Notes: generated by a model from the sequence alone, not told the origin. Shown: positions 24,639-33,361, counted from the first letter of the stretch. The stretch is 37,737 nt of DNA from an uncultured bacterium (GCA_949298805.1 CASFXY010000014.1:11351-49087); one strand, 5' to 3'. Numbers and translations are program-made.

Positions 24639-26547
24639 TATTATAAAACTCGTCTAAAGCAAGAATAAATTCGTTTGTCAGTTCTTCAGAATATTTTTTA
24701 CCTGCCTGACGTTTAATTTCTTCAATTGCTTCTTCTTGAGTGTAGGCGCGCCTGTAGGGTCTGTCTGAAATCATTGCAAAATATGAATCAACAATTAAAA
24801 TAATTTGCGAGGTTATAGGTATCTTTTCACCCTTAACCTGATTGGGATAACCGCTACCGTCCCAATTTTCATGGTGGTGTTCAATAATTGGAATAATATC
24901 AGATATATTTGTGATGGGTTTTAAAATTTCACGCGCAGCTAAAAGCGGGTGCTCAACAATTTTATCTTTTTCTTCTTTTGTTAAAGGTGCAGGCTTTTTA
25001 AGTATCTCATCAGGTAACATTGTATTGCCTATGTCATAGAGCAAAATCGCAATTTTAAGTTTATCAATTTCCGATTTTGAAAGCTTAAATTTCTTTGCAA
25101 CAAGTGTCGCAAGGGACATTTTTGACTTAGTAATCCCTTCCTGATTAGAAGTGGTATAAGTTTGTGAAATTGTGTCAACAACCGAGTATAAAAGCTCTTG
25201 AGCCGAATTGCCCTTAACATTTTCCTGACGGGTTTGTAATTTATGAGAAAGTTCAAGCGCAAGCTTATTATTAAAAGGTATACGATGCTTTTCAAGTATT
25301 TCAACAAAAGCATTAACCGCAACATCTTGCCAAGAAATGTTTTTTTGCGGTTGTGCCAAACACACCCTGTTTCTGCCCTGCTCTTTTGCATCATACATAG
25401 CCTTATCCGACATTTCGATTAAATCATCCAAGTCAAGCGTATGCTCAATAAAAGTTGCAACACCAATACTTGCCGTAACATTGCCCAGACCTTCAACAGG
25501 CTCATTTTCAATTGACACTCTCAATCTTTCTGCTGCGGCAAGCCCGCCTTGAGCATCAATACCGGGTAAAATTATCGAGAATTCTTCACCGCCGATACGA
25601 GATGCAATATCCACCGAACGCGCATTTCTCAAAATTACACGCGCTATGGTCGAGATAGCTCTATCGCCCATAGAATGCCCGTAAGTGTCATTAATTTCTT
25701 TTAAGTGGTCTAAATCAAGTCCTATCAATGTAAACGGTTGATTTAAACGCAATGCACGATTCGCTTCACGCTCGATAGCATCATCAAAAAATCTTCTGTT
25801 AAACAATTCCGTAAGAGGATCGGTAACCGCTTGTTTTTTAACTGTTTCGAAAAGGTTTGCTATTGTAATTGCAAGCTCAATTTGACGTGCGAATAAATTT
25901 AAGAAATTAAGTTCGTCATCTTTTGCCTCCTCTCTTGGAGAAAAGACTGCCAAAAAGCCTGTGAATTCTTTTGAAGCAATAAGCGGCAGAATTATAACAG
26001 ATTTCGTAAATGTTTTTTTAGCTATTTCATGCGCTTGTTCATCACTCAACTCGGGGAAAACTTCTGTCAGAATTTCAAATAAATCCGTATAATGAACAGC
26101 TGTTTTATTTTCAATTGCCTCTTGTATTTTACCGTTTTTCTTAATTTTTAATTTAACATCAAAAATAGATTTTCCTAAAAATTTTTCAAGCCTTTGCGAA
26201 AATTCATTTTTTAGATAAGTCCTAAGCGAATAAAATACACCGTCTTTATCAAGCTGTTTTTGAACAATACAACTGTATAGATAACCAAATTCGCCATGCA
26301 AAGAAGAAACAATGGTTTCAAGAACATTGGATAACGGGCGTGACGAATTCATCATATCCCAAACATGCTCAAGTGTAAGCAAAGTTTGGTTTGCCTTGTG
26401 CAATTCTTCGGTACGTTGTGCAATCTCACGCTCTAATGCCTGATTTCGCTGATATACTTCAAGATAATCTTTCTTGTGCTCGTATATTCTGCTCTCGACA
26501 CGTTTCAGATTTTCATTTGATGTTTTAATCCAGTCAAAAAAACCCAT
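24631..26547 (-). CDS. GAF-GGDEF-(degenerate HD-GYP) signalling protein
   Basis: A 638-residue cytoplasmic regulator of cyclic di-GMP. Residues 15-60 are coiled coil. A GAF-like sensor spans about 60-235. The GGDEF domain (238-395) has an intact active site GGEEF at 319-323 and an inhibitory-site RxxD at 310-313, so diguanylate cyclase activity is expected. The C-terminal HD-GYP domain (410-630) keeps HHENWDGSGYP and a downstream Asp (D587). The defining H-D pair, however, reads Y504-D505 (LLYDIGNTMLPDEIL), and the D.FDA motif has Phe for the second Asp, so phosphodiesterase activity is doubtful. The gene looks leaderless: TATAAT ends seven bases before the ATG. Confidence 0.9.
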   Translation of the reverse strand: MGFFDWIKTSNENLKRVESRIYEHKKDYLEVYQRNQALEREIAQRTEELHKANQTLLTLEHVWDMMNSSRPLSNVLETIVSSLHGEFGYLYSCIVQKQLDKDGVFYSLRTYLKNEFSQRLEKFLGKSIFDVKLKIKKNGKIQEAIENKTAVHYTDLFEILTEVFPELSDEQAHEIAKKTFTKSVIILPLIASKEFTGFLAVFSPREEAKDDELNFLNLFARQIELAITIANLFETVKKQAVTDPLTELFNRRFFDDAIEREANRALRLNQPFTLIGLDLDHLKEINDTYGHSMGDRAISTIARVILRNARSVDIASRIGGEEFSIILPGIDAQGGLAAAERLRVSIENEPVEGLGNVTASIGVATFIEHTLDLDDLIEMSDKAMYDAKEQGRNRVCLAQPQKNISWQDVAVNAFVEILEKHRIPFNNKLALELSHKLQTRQENVKGNSAQELLYSVVDTISQTYTTSNQEGITKSKMSLATLVAKKFKLSKSEIDKLKIAILLYDIGNTMLPDEILKKPAPLTKEEKDKIVEHPLLAAREILKPITNISDIIPIIEHHHENWDGSGYPNQVKGEKIPITSQIILIVDSYFAMISDRPYRRAYTQEEAIEEIKRQAGKKYSEELTNEFILALDEFYNIK

Positions 26548-26554
26548 ATCAACT

Positions 26555-26584
26555 ATTATACAACTTTAATTATATATTTTTCAA
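26555..26584 (-). promoter_or_regulatory. Promoter of the GAF-GGDEF-HD-GYP gene
   Basis: TTGAAA (26584-26579) and TATAAT (26560-26555) are 18 bp apart, with TG before the -10. The ATG at 26547 starts seven bases after the -10, so the mRNA should have no leader. Confidence 0.5.
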
Positions 26585-26604
26585 TACCTTGTTTTGTTGA
26601 AAAG

Positions 26605-27333
26605 TTAATCTTTTACCCAATATTTATCAAGCCATTTTGTCGGTTTAATATACCTAAAGCCCATTTTACCAAAATACCCTTTATAAGCTTGTTTTGGATT
26701 TGGTTTGCCATGGAATATAACAATTTTTGCCTCATCGGGGTCTTTTGGAACTTTAAACCAGCACATTGGAAATTTATGTAAACAACATCTTTTAAAACTT
26801 ACGCACCAATTTTTATCCCAATATTTTAAAATACCTTTTTCATACATTTCATAAGTTAAAAAAGCCTGTTCATTTTTAAAATGTTTTCTTATTGCAGTAC
26901 CCAAACCGTAAAAATGTTCCAAAACTTCAGGATGTTTGCCTATCTCAAAACGAAAAACGGAAGAATTGCCTATAATATCATCAGGAAAATCCCAATCTTT
27001 TATAATTAAAAAATCACCTTCTTCTTCAAAAAAAGCATCAATGTTTTGTCTTATAACAATATCTAAATCCAAAAACAAAGCTGTTCCTTTTAAATCATAT
27101 AATTCTTTATTAAATACAGTAAGCTTTTTCCACATCCTATCGGGTATTCCGTCCTCTTTTAGCGCAGGTATAGGAAAAGTTTCAACATTTTCATCAATCC
27201 CCTGAGGATTATCCGTAAAACAAATAAATCTGTGAGGTACGGTTATGTTTTTTTGTACCATTTTATACAAGCGATTTACATAGGATGAATCAAATTTTTC
27301 GCCCCATTTCATGCAAATTATATTTTTGTCCAT
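26605..27333 (-). CDS. Glycosyltransferase-like protein with DxD motif
   Basis: A 242-residue protein resembling GT-A fold transferases. Features are an N-terminal strand pattern (NIICMKWGEKFDSSYVNRLY), HRFICFTDNPQGI, and a DxD-type motif in ALFLDLDIVI near residue 97 that would hold the metal and nucleotide sugar. DWDFPDDIIGNSSVFRF and FHGKPNPKQAY follow, as in family 8-like and related bacterial transferases. The sugar and acceptor are unknown. The ATG at 27333 has AAGGGAG five bases upstream and is preferred over the start at 27363. It follows a hairpin that separates it from a small upstream gene. Confidence 0.65.
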   Translation of the reverse strand: MDKNIICMKWGEKFDSSYVNRLYKMVQKNITVPHRFICFTDNPQGIDENVETFPIPALKEDGIPDRMWKKLTVFNKELYDLKGTALFLDLDIVIRQNIDAFFEEEGDFLIIKDWDFPDDIIGNSSVFRFEIGKHPEVLEHFYGLGTAIRKHFKNEQAFLTYEMYEKGILKYWDKNWCVSFKRCCLHKFPMCWFKVPKDPDEAKIVIFHGKPNPKQAYKGYFGKMGFRYIKPTKWLDKYWVKD

Positions 27334-27350
27334 ATTACTCCCTTGCAACA

Positions 27351-27386
27351 AATAAACAGGCAAAATTATATTACTGCCTGTTTATT
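27351..27386 (-). terminator. Hairpin between a small gene and the glycosyltransferase-like gene
   Basis: A perfect 12-bp stem (AATAAACAGGCA with its complement) closes a 12-nt loop. It begins two bases after the stop of the 104-residue gene and is followed by TTTATTTG-like sequence, so it may terminate that transcript. The loop contains TATAAT on the same strand, which could restart transcription for the downstream gene. Confidence 0.55.
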
Positions 27387-27387
27387 G

Positions 27388-27702
27388 TTAAATTTCTTCA
27401 TCATCCAGACCGCCCATTGCTTCAAGTTGTTTCTTTTTTAAATTATGAACAACAGCATCAACAAGCAACTCATAAGATTTTGCATCTTTAATTTTTGGTG
27501 AAAATTCTTTTGCAAGAGTTTCTCTCACCATTTTTTCTAATTTATCATTATCATATCCCGGTGCTTTTTGCTCATCGGGAATAAGATAATCGATATACTT
27601 TGAACCTATTTTGTAGTCTTGAATACTTTTAAACATAAACCACTTTAATTTTGGACTAAGGTTTGCAAGTTTTCTGACTATTTTAAAATTTTTAAAATTC
27701 AT
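27388..27702 (-). CDS. Small helical protein of unknown function
   Basis: A protein of 104 residues, highly charged and mostly helical, with no signal peptide, membrane segment or motif I recognise. It starts MNFKNFKIVRKLANLSPKL and ends with the acidic GGLDDEEI. The ATG at 27702 has GAGG five bases upstream and is better than the upstream alternative at 27762. Good Shine-Dalgarno and codon use like the neighbours support it as a real gene. The hairpin directly after its stop suggests its own transcript. Confidence 0.6.
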   Translation of the reverse strand: MNFKNFKIVRKLANLSPKLKWFMFKSIQDYKIGSKYIDYLIPDEQKAPGYDNDKLEKMVRETLAKEFSPKIKDAKSYELLVDAVVHNLKKKQLEAMGGLDDEEI

Positions 27703-27939
27703 CCTAACCTCAGATGTTGTGCCTTCTTCTTTTTTAAGTGCCCTAAATAAAAAAAGTGTCAAATTTTAAAATTTTATTAACAAAAATTTACTTAATTGTA
27801 TAACATTTTTTCAAGTTTGAAAAGAGATGTATTTTTGTAAATTTTCTTTACAACTAAAGAAAAATCATTAAAGTTTTACAGTAAATATTTCGATGATATT
27901 AACACAAGGATAGACCCCCTTAAGGAGACAAAGAATTAT
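27703..27939. other. Intergenic region with TTGTAAA/TTTACAA inverted repeat
   Basis: No gene is seen. TTGTAAA (27835-27841) and TTTACAA (27847-27853) form a perfect 7-bp inverted repeat with a 5-bp gap, and another TTTACA lies at 27875-27880. These are the same hexamers as in the tandem sites elsewhere in the window but arranged head to head. They should serve the 85-residue gene at 27940. Confidence 0.4.
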
Positions 27940-28197
27940 ATGTCTACAAATTTTAACGTAAAATCTTTCGGCTTAAATGTAATTCCTGATTTAAAACAGG
28001 GCAAACAAGCGGCCCATACAGTTGAAAAAGCAATAGGGGATATGTGGGAGCCGGTTCTTGACTATCTTGCTTCAAACGAGAATGTTTTCAGCGGAGATGT
28101 CGCACGCGAAATTAACAAAATCAATATACAGACAATGCAGCTTGGCACAATTGTAAACGGCGACAAAGAAACAAGAAATCTGGACACACAATTTTAA
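27940..28197 (+). CDS. Small protein of unknown function with N-terminal SFG motif
   Basis: An 85-residue cytoplasmic protein with no known domain. The N terminus, NFNVKSFGLNVIP, resembles the xFxG tag of other proteins in the window (SFG at residues 9-11). The rest is predicted helical (AAHTVEKAIGDMW, GDVAREINKINIQTMQLGTIV). AAGGAG lies 11 bases before the ATG. It is monocistronic and its stop overlaps the convergent GAF-GGDEF gene by 4 bp. The text from VFSGDVAREIN to TMQLGTIVNG suggests a structured helical hairpin, but no function can be given. Confidence 0.6.
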   Translation: MSTNFNVKSFGLNVIPDLKQGKQAAHTVEKAIGDMWEPVLDYLASNENVFSGDVAREINKINIQTMQLGTIVNGDKETRNLDTQF

Positions 28198-29804
28198 ATT
28201 ATTTCCGTTCTTTCAACTAGCTGACAGCCGTCTTTTGAGTATATTGAAACAATATTTTTGCCATTGTTCTTGGAATTATAAAGAGCAGTATCTGCTGCAT
28301 TTATAAGAGTTTTTGGGTCAATACCGTCATAGGGATATTGAGCAACACCAATACTTGTTGTAGGGGAAATTGTCGTAACTTCGTTTGCCTCAACACAAAT
28401 TTTTGAAATGTTCTTTCTTAAGCGTTCGGCGATAATTACTGCATCTTCTTTTGTAGTTTCAGGTAAAATTACAACAAATTCTTCGCCGCCGTAACGCGCA
28501 GGAATATCAATTTTTCTTACAGTTTCAGATATTACATGGGAAAGTTCTCTTAAAATTTGATCGCCTATTAAATGACCGTATGTATCATTTACATTTTTAA
28601 AATTATCTATATCAAGCATTAAAAGTGACATATCACGCTTATAGCGGGCACATCTACGTATTTCATTTTCCAACAATGTATAAAAATGACGATATATATA
28701 TAACTTTGTAAGTCCATCTTTAGTTGCAAGTTCATATAATTTAGCATTATCAATTGCTATTGCAGCTTGGTTTGCAAGAGATGTCATAAACTCTAAATCT
28801 TTTTGATTAAACAATTTTCCGTTCTTTTTATTTGTAATATTTATAACACCTATTGCTTCACCTTTTGCAATTAAAGGAACACACAAAAGAGAATGTGTAT
28901 TTGTTAAAATATCTTTTACAATAAAACGGGGATCAGCAGAACCGAGATTTGTAATAATCGGCTTTCTTTCCAAAAATACCATGCCGGCTACACCTTCGCC
29001 TGCTTTAATTTTAGAACATTGAATAATGCCGTTATTAATTCCTTCTTCTATTTTTTTATCCTGCAAACCATATACAACCCGAACTTGCAATGAGTTTTGA
29101 GAATAATCATAAAGCATAAGAGAGCCTTTTTCGGCTTCGATTGTATCTATTGCTTTAGATAAAATCACTTGCAACAAGCGTTTTAAATCGTCGATAAAAT
29201 TAACTGCCTGAGAAATATTATAAAGTATTGAAATATTATAAAGAGATTTTTGAAGTTGGACAATTTCATGTTCTTTTTTAAGGTCATTCAAATATTTACC
29301 TATAATTGGTTCAACATAATCAAACGCTATATTAAGCATTTCTCTTTGCTCACAAGTAAGCCCTTCAAAACCCTCACTTTCACCTATAAAACAAAAACAT
29401 ACGGGAACACCGTTTGAAAAAAAAGCTCTCAGATATTTTGTTTTTAGCTTTTCAAGTCCGTTTTTTTCCCAAAAAGAACCGTAAAGAACATCGCCATGCT
29501 CATTTTTGGCATCTATGATTTTACTTTCATTAATTGCGCTTAAAAAAGCCTCATTATCCTGCTCAGATTCAAAGCACTCGTCTGCGCGGGCATTTTGAGC
29601 AGTAACAACACTTTTAAAAATTTGTCCTTCCAAAATATAAAAAGAAATATTTTTATTATTTATAAGTTTAACAATATAATCGGACAACTTTTTTAAAAGT
29701 TCATAAACACTACCTGCCTGATTGGCAATAGTGCTGATATTAAACATTCTGTTAAGATAATCTACGTTATTTTCAATATTTGAAATTTCGTTTTCGTTTG
29801 ACAT
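28194..29804 (-). CDS. Tandem GAF-GGDEF diguanylate cyclase
   Basis: A 536-residue cytoplasmic protein expected to make cyclic di-GMP from two GTP. A first, divergent GAF-like domain spans about 20-170. A second, clearer GAF spans about 190-355 (SLMLYDYSQNSLQVRVVYGL, GEGVAGMVFLERKPIITNL, LLCVPLIAKGEAIGVINI). The GGDEF domain runs from about 360 to 525, with LMLDIDNFKNVNDTYGH, an intact GGEEF at 439-443 and RKID in the inhibitory-site position. The ligands of the GAF domains are unknown. The promoter TTGTAT-17-TATAAT lies upstream, and AGG lies five bases before the ATG. It is divergent from the methyltransferase gene. Confidence 0.92.
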   Translation of the reverse strand: MSNENEISNIENNVDYLNRMFNISTIANQAGSVYELLKKLSDYIVKLINNKNISFYILEGQIFKSVVTAQNARADECFESEQDNEAFLSAINESKIIDAKNEHGDVLYGSFWEKNGLEKLKTKYLRAFFSNGVPVCFCFIGESEGFEGLTCEQREMLNIAFDYVEPIIGKYLNDLKKEHEIVQLQKSLYNISILYNISQAVNFIDDLKRLLQVILSKAIDTIEAEKGSLMLYDYSQNSLQVRVVYGLQDKKIEEGINNGIIQCSKIKAGEGVAGMVFLERKPIITNLGSADPRFIVKDILTNTHSLLCVPLIAKGEAIGVINITNKKNGKLFNQKDLEFMTSLANQAAIAIDNAKLYELATKDGLTKLYIYRHFYTLLENEIRRCARYKRDMSLLMLDIDNFKNVNDTYGHLIGDQILRELSHVISETVRKIDIPARYGGEEFVVILPETTKEDAVIIAERLRKNISKICVEANEVTTISPTTSIGVAQYPYDGIDPKTLINAADTALYNSKNNGKNIVSIYSKDGCQLVERTEII

Positions 29805-29831
29805 CGTTGCCTAAATTTGAACTCTTGTAAC

Positions 29832-29860
29832 ATTATAAAATAATATATGGTAAAATACAA
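29832..29860 (-). promoter_or_regulatory. Promoter of the GAF-GGDEF gene
   Basis: On the minus strand TTGTAT (29860-29855) and TATAAT (29837-29832) are spaced by exactly 17 bp, about 25 bp before the ATG. The same interval holds GGTAAAAT (29849-29856) on the plus strand, a candidate -10 for the divergent methyltransferase gene. Confidence 0.6.
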
Positions 29861-29898
29861 TTTTAGAATACACCAAAATACATAATTCGGAGGATATA

Positions 29899-30765
29899 TT
29901 GAGCGATATTTGCAAAAATTGGACACAATGGCTGAGTGAAACTCGATTTGCACACATGGATAAAATTCAAATACAGCAAACATTTAATTGGCTTTTTGCT
30001 CTAAGAGATATTGTTATTTCAAAAGCTGGCATACAAACCGGCGATAAAATAATAGATATTGGATGCGGAAGCGGGCTTTTGGCTTTTGGAGTAATTGAAA
30101 AATTTTCAGACAATGTTGAAGTCATATTTTCTGATAAATTTAGCGACTGCCTTGATGAATGCAAAAAACTTCTTAGTGAATGCAAAGTTCCAAATAAAGC
30201 AACTTTTTTGCAAAGCGACTGCCTTGATATTAAATTACCGAATTGCGCAGTGGATAAAGCACTCACCCGCTCTGTTTTAGTACACATTGTTGACAAACAA
30301 AAAGCAATAAATGAAATATACAGAATCTTAAAAAAAGGTGGAACATACAGTGCATTTGAACCCATAATAAAATCAAACACAAGATATCATCAGCTCACCA
30401 ATCCTGATGAAATAACAGATTGGCAAGCTTTTAAAGAAGCGGAGGATGATTTTATGACAGATATAAACGACCCTCTTACAAATTTTGATGCCCAATCAAT
30501 TGCGCAAAATCTGGATATTGCAGGATTTTGCGATGGAGATATTGATGTTCAGGATACGCCTTCAACATATATTGCACAAAAAGATTCCATTATAAAATGG
30601 TTTGAAAGTGCACCGAGTCCGGACAGACCAACATCAAAAGAAAGATTTTTAAAATATTTTGATGAAAAAAAAGTCGACAACTACATAAAAGAAGTACAAG
30701 AGGCACTTGGCGGAAAAACAATAACAGTAAGTTCAAAAACAATTTTTATAAGAGCAACAAAATGA
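29899..30765 (+). CDS. SAM-dependent methyltransferase, substrate unknown
   Basis: A 288-residue class I methyltransferase. SAM motif I is KIIDIGCGSGLLAFGVIE (about 54-71), motif II ends EVIFSDKF, and a post-II region reads DKALTRSVLVHI, followed by LKKGGTYSAFEPI (motif III-like). It resembles UbiE/MerR-type small-molecule methyltransferases, but nothing identifies the acceptor. The start is TTG with a strong GGAGG six bases upstream. It overlaps ylxR by 4 bp (ATGA), so the products are made together; a link to RNA or translation is possible but not shown. Confidence 0.8.
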   Translation: MSDICKNWTQWLSETRFAHMDKIQIQQTFNWLFALRDIVISKAGIQTGDKIIDIGCGSGLLAFGVIEKFSDNVEVIFSDKFSDCLDECKKLLSECKVPNKATFLQSDCLDIKLPNCAVDKALTRSVLVHIVDKQKAINEIYRILKKGGTYSAFEPIIKSNTRYHQLTNPDEITDWQAFKEAEDDFMTDINDPLTNFDAQSIAQNLDIAGFCDGDIDVQDTPSTYIAQKDSIIKWFESAPSPDRPTSKERFLKYFDEKKVDNYIKEVQEALGGKTITVSSKTIFIRATK

Positions 30766-31016
30766 AACAAAGAAAATGTCAAGGATGCAAACAGATAAAA
30801 AATGCCGATTTAATGTACAAAATAACACGCGAACATAAAAGCGGCAAAATTTTTTTAAACCCGAGCTCAAAAATTTTGGGCAGAAGTGCTTATGTTTGCA
30901 AAAATAAAGACTGTATAAAGGCGCTGCTTAAAAAGAAAGTCCTCAAAAATGCTTTAAAAACAAATGAAATTTGCAATATTGAACAAGAACTTTTAAACAT
31001 CATTGTTGAGAGCTAA
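30762..31016 (+). CDS. rnpM: YlxR/RnpM family RNA-binding protein (DUF448)
   Basis: An 84-residue basic protein with the YlxR signature: RKCQGCKQIK at the start, then SSKILGRSAYVCKNKDCI, then a lysine-rich helix (KALLKKKVLKNALK). Family members bind RNA, and B. subtilis YlxR (RnpM) has been linked to RNase P. In most bacteria the gene lies between nusA and infB; here it overlaps a methyltransferase instead. The cysteine pairs CxxC and C-x4-C could hold a metal. Its 3' end overlaps the convergent GH57 gene by 24 bp. Confidence 0.85.
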   Translation: MKQRKCQGCKQIKNADLMYKITREHKSGKIFLNPSSKILGRSAYVCKNKDCIKALLKKKVLKNALKTNEICNIEQELLNIIVES

Positions 31017-33260
31017 AAGCACATCCTGAGGGTAAACTTCATTCATAACTTCGCCTGTTGCACTTACAACACAAAATTCAACAGGGGTATTTTGGTCAAG
31101 CCCCAAATCTTTGTATGAAATTTTAAGCTCAATAACATCCTTATAGGCATATTCATCATGTTTCATAAGCACCATTTGCCACAAACCACCTTGAATAGCA
31201 ACGCTTAAAACGGGAGGCAAAAGGTCATCTTTATTAAAAGCAAACATAATCTCATGAGAAAAACCGTTTTTTGCACTGGGGTATATATTGCTTGTTCTTG
31301 ATATTACTCGCATAGGAGAAAGAGCACTTTGTAAAAGGCTTCTTAAATAAATATGTATTTGATTTTTCAAAAAATGATTTGTCTTTGAAACAGTTTGACG
31401 ATTAACCTCAAATTTGAAATATAAATTTTCACTGTCACATCCGTAATAAATACCTTTTATAGATTTCATTTTAGAAAATGTCGGAGAATCAGGCAGGAAT
31501 ATGTAACCTGCATTTTCCCATTCATCAAACATTTCATCATTATTTCCGTTAATATTAGGACTGATATGACCTATTGATTGTCTTATAGGTTTTCCTACCA
31601 TAGAAATTAAAGGTATATTAAGATATTCCGGAATGTCTTTAGAAAATATTCTATATACGTTTCTTAATCTTTCGCGGAAAAGATAATCGAAAATAATATC
31701 ACTGCCCGACTCATTAGGTTCACCATACCACCAAAACCAATCCGAGCCTTCGGCAATAAATATTTCTTCTTTTGCTTCATGTATTGTCTTATTCGCGCTT
31801 GCCTTTTGAATATTTGTTTTTGCCTTTGAAATAATTTCCTTAGAAAATTTTTCAAAATCTTCTTTTGTTTTATTTAAATAACGCCAAGCAACATTTTTTG
31901 TAGGCTCGCCTATCCACAGTTCAAAACTTCTGTTAATCCAAGAACCCGATGCAATTTTAGGCAAATCTTCAGGCTTAGATTTATCTATAAAATCACTCAC
32001 AAGTGTAGTGCATAATGTTTCATCCGCCTCAATAAGGCCATAAAGGGTATTTAAAAATTCTTCACCGTCATTTTGATAACTTTCCCAACAGTTTTCACCA
32101 TCCATGGCAATTGTTAATATATGGTGGTCTTTGGGCGAATTTTGCAACTTATTTTGAATTGTCTTTATTTTTTCATACAAATCATTTGCAGCAATTTCCC
32201 CATCATAACTTCCATATCCAAAGCCCACAAGGTTTGCGAAAAGAGAATCAGCAAAGATTATGTTTGTCTTATTTTTATCTTTCTTGAAGGCATAATTTAC
32301 GCAAAGCGCAAAAGGATCTTCTAAATTTCCTTCAAAATCACGCGCAAATTCTTTCCCTATGCTTTCAGATAATATTCCTTCATCCAAAACCGTCCAATCA
32401 ATATTAAAATAAGAGAGTAAATTCATTGTTTTTTTACTTACGCATTGCTCTGAAAGCCACATACCCCTTGGGCGTTTAGCGAATATTTTTTCAAATTTAT
32501 CCAAAGCGCGTGCAACTTGCTCTTTTGCATCTTTCACACCGCTCAAAAGTGCATCGGGCAAGTTTTCATCATAAGGATAATTGCTTTCCCTTAAATTAAT
32601 CAACAAAGGTAAAATCGGATGGTAATAAGGATTGGTAGAAATTTCTATTTTGCCTTCATCTTGGTATTTTTTATATGTGGGTAAAATATCTTTTATTATT
32701 TGCAGTTGTATTTCATATATTTTCTGTCTGTCCTCAAGTGTAAAATCTTTTTCTTTATCTAAGAGATAATCCAAACCTTTATAACGATATTTAAATCTTT
32801 TATCAATCCAACACAAAGTAAAATTTGCCATAATATCGGCATAATCTTGATTGCTAAAACTATCGATGAGGGAGGTCTTTGTATCACAATGAACCCTTCT
32901 ATCGTTTAATTGCGAATAATAAGGACGAGAAAGCAACATATTGGAGTAATTTACATCAAAAAAGTTTTCCAAAATAAAAAGTTTATCATCCCTGTCTAAA
33001 TCTTTTATGTCACATAAAAGAAGTTTTAAATGAATATCTTTTGCACCATTTATATACTTTTCAATTGAATCGATTAAAACCGGAGATATGTTAAAATTTA
33101 ATTTTATATTTTTAAAACCATCAAGTCTGGTTAACATATCCAAATAGTCTTTTGTAGCATGGAGTCTGACCCATGGCATTAAAAAATCACCCTGCATATT
33201 TTCCTGATATGAAGGTTGATGAAAATGCCAAACAAAGGCTATATTTAATTTTTTAACCAT
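30993..33260 (-). CDS. GH57 family glycoside hydrolase (alpha-amylase/4-alpha-glucanotransferase type)
   Basis: A 755-residue cytoplasmic enzyme acting on alpha-glucans. Family 57 motifs are clear: FVWHFHQPSY (9-18), MPWVRLHATKDYLDM (28-42), EISTNPYYHPILPL (206-219), and RGMWLSEQCVS (265-275) with nucleophile E271. TIAMDGENCWE (383-393) probably supplies the acid/base Asp387. The C-terminal 250 residues resemble a beta-sandwich domain (IYYGCDSENLYFKFEVN, FCVVSATGEV) and may bind substrate. There is no signal peptide. A -10 box TATAAT lies at 33297-33302, just beyond the terminator of the preceding operon. Together with the two GH13 proteins this gives three distinct glucan-active candidates in one window. 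Confidence 0.9.
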   Translation of the reverse strand: MVKKLNIAFVWHFHQPSYQENMQGDFLMPWVRLHATKDYLDMLTRLDGFKNIKLNFNISPVLIDSIEKYINGAKDIHLKLLLCDIKDLDRDDKLFILENFFDVNYSNMLLSRPYYSQLNDRRVHCDTKTSLIDSFSNQDYADIMANFTLCWIDKRFKYRYKGLDYLLDKEKDFTLEDRQKIYEIQLQIIKDILPTYKKYQDEGKIEISTNPYYHPILPLLINLRESNYPYDENLPDALLSGVKDAKEQVARALDKFEKIFAKRPRGMWLSEQCVSKKTMNLLSYFNIDWTVLDEGILSESIGKEFARDFEGNLEDPFALCVNYAFKKDKNKTNIIFADSLFANLVGFGYGSYDGEIAANDLYEKIKTIQNKLQNSPKDHHILTIAMDGENCWESYQNDGEEFLNTLYGLIEADETLCTTLVSDFIDKSKPEDLPKIASGSWINRSFELWIGEPTKNVAWRYLNKTKEDFEKFSKEIISKAKTNIQKASANKTIHEAKEEIFIAEGSDWFWWYGEPNESGSDIIFDYLFRERLRNVYRIFSKDIPEYLNIPLISMVGKPIRQSIGHISPNINGNNDEMFDEWENAGYIFLPDSPTFSKMKSIKGIYYGCDSENLYFKFEVNRQTVSKTNHFLKNQIHIYLRSLLQSALSPMRVISRTSNIYPSAKNGFSHEIMFAFNKDDLLPPVLSVAIQGGLWQMVLMKHDEYAYKDVIELKISYKDLGLDQNTPVEFCVVSATGEVMNEVYPQDVLLALNNDV

Positions 33261-33296
33261 AGAACAGCTCTTTTAATAAACCTTAACGCAATATTT

Positions 33297-33302
33297 ATTA
33301 TA
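33297..33302 (-). promoter_or_regulatory. -10 box of the GH57 gene
   Basis: TATAAT on the minus strand, 37 bp before the ATG and directly downstream of the hairpin at 33305-33339. The -35 position falls in the hairpin loop and is a poor match. Confidence 0.4.
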
Positions 33303-33304
33303 CT

Positions 33305-33339
33305 AACTAAAAAGCCCACAGGTAATGGGCTTTTTAGTT
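33305..33339 (-). terminator. Rho-independent terminator of the small tagged-protein operon
   Basis: A perfect 14-bp stem (AACTAAAAAGCCCA and its complement) with a 7-nt loop. On the minus strand the right arm ends in GGGCTTTTTAGTT, giving the T tract. It lies 22 bp after the stop of the 130-residue gene. Confidence 0.85.
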
Positions 33340-33361
33340 GATTTATTTTTATTTGATAATT

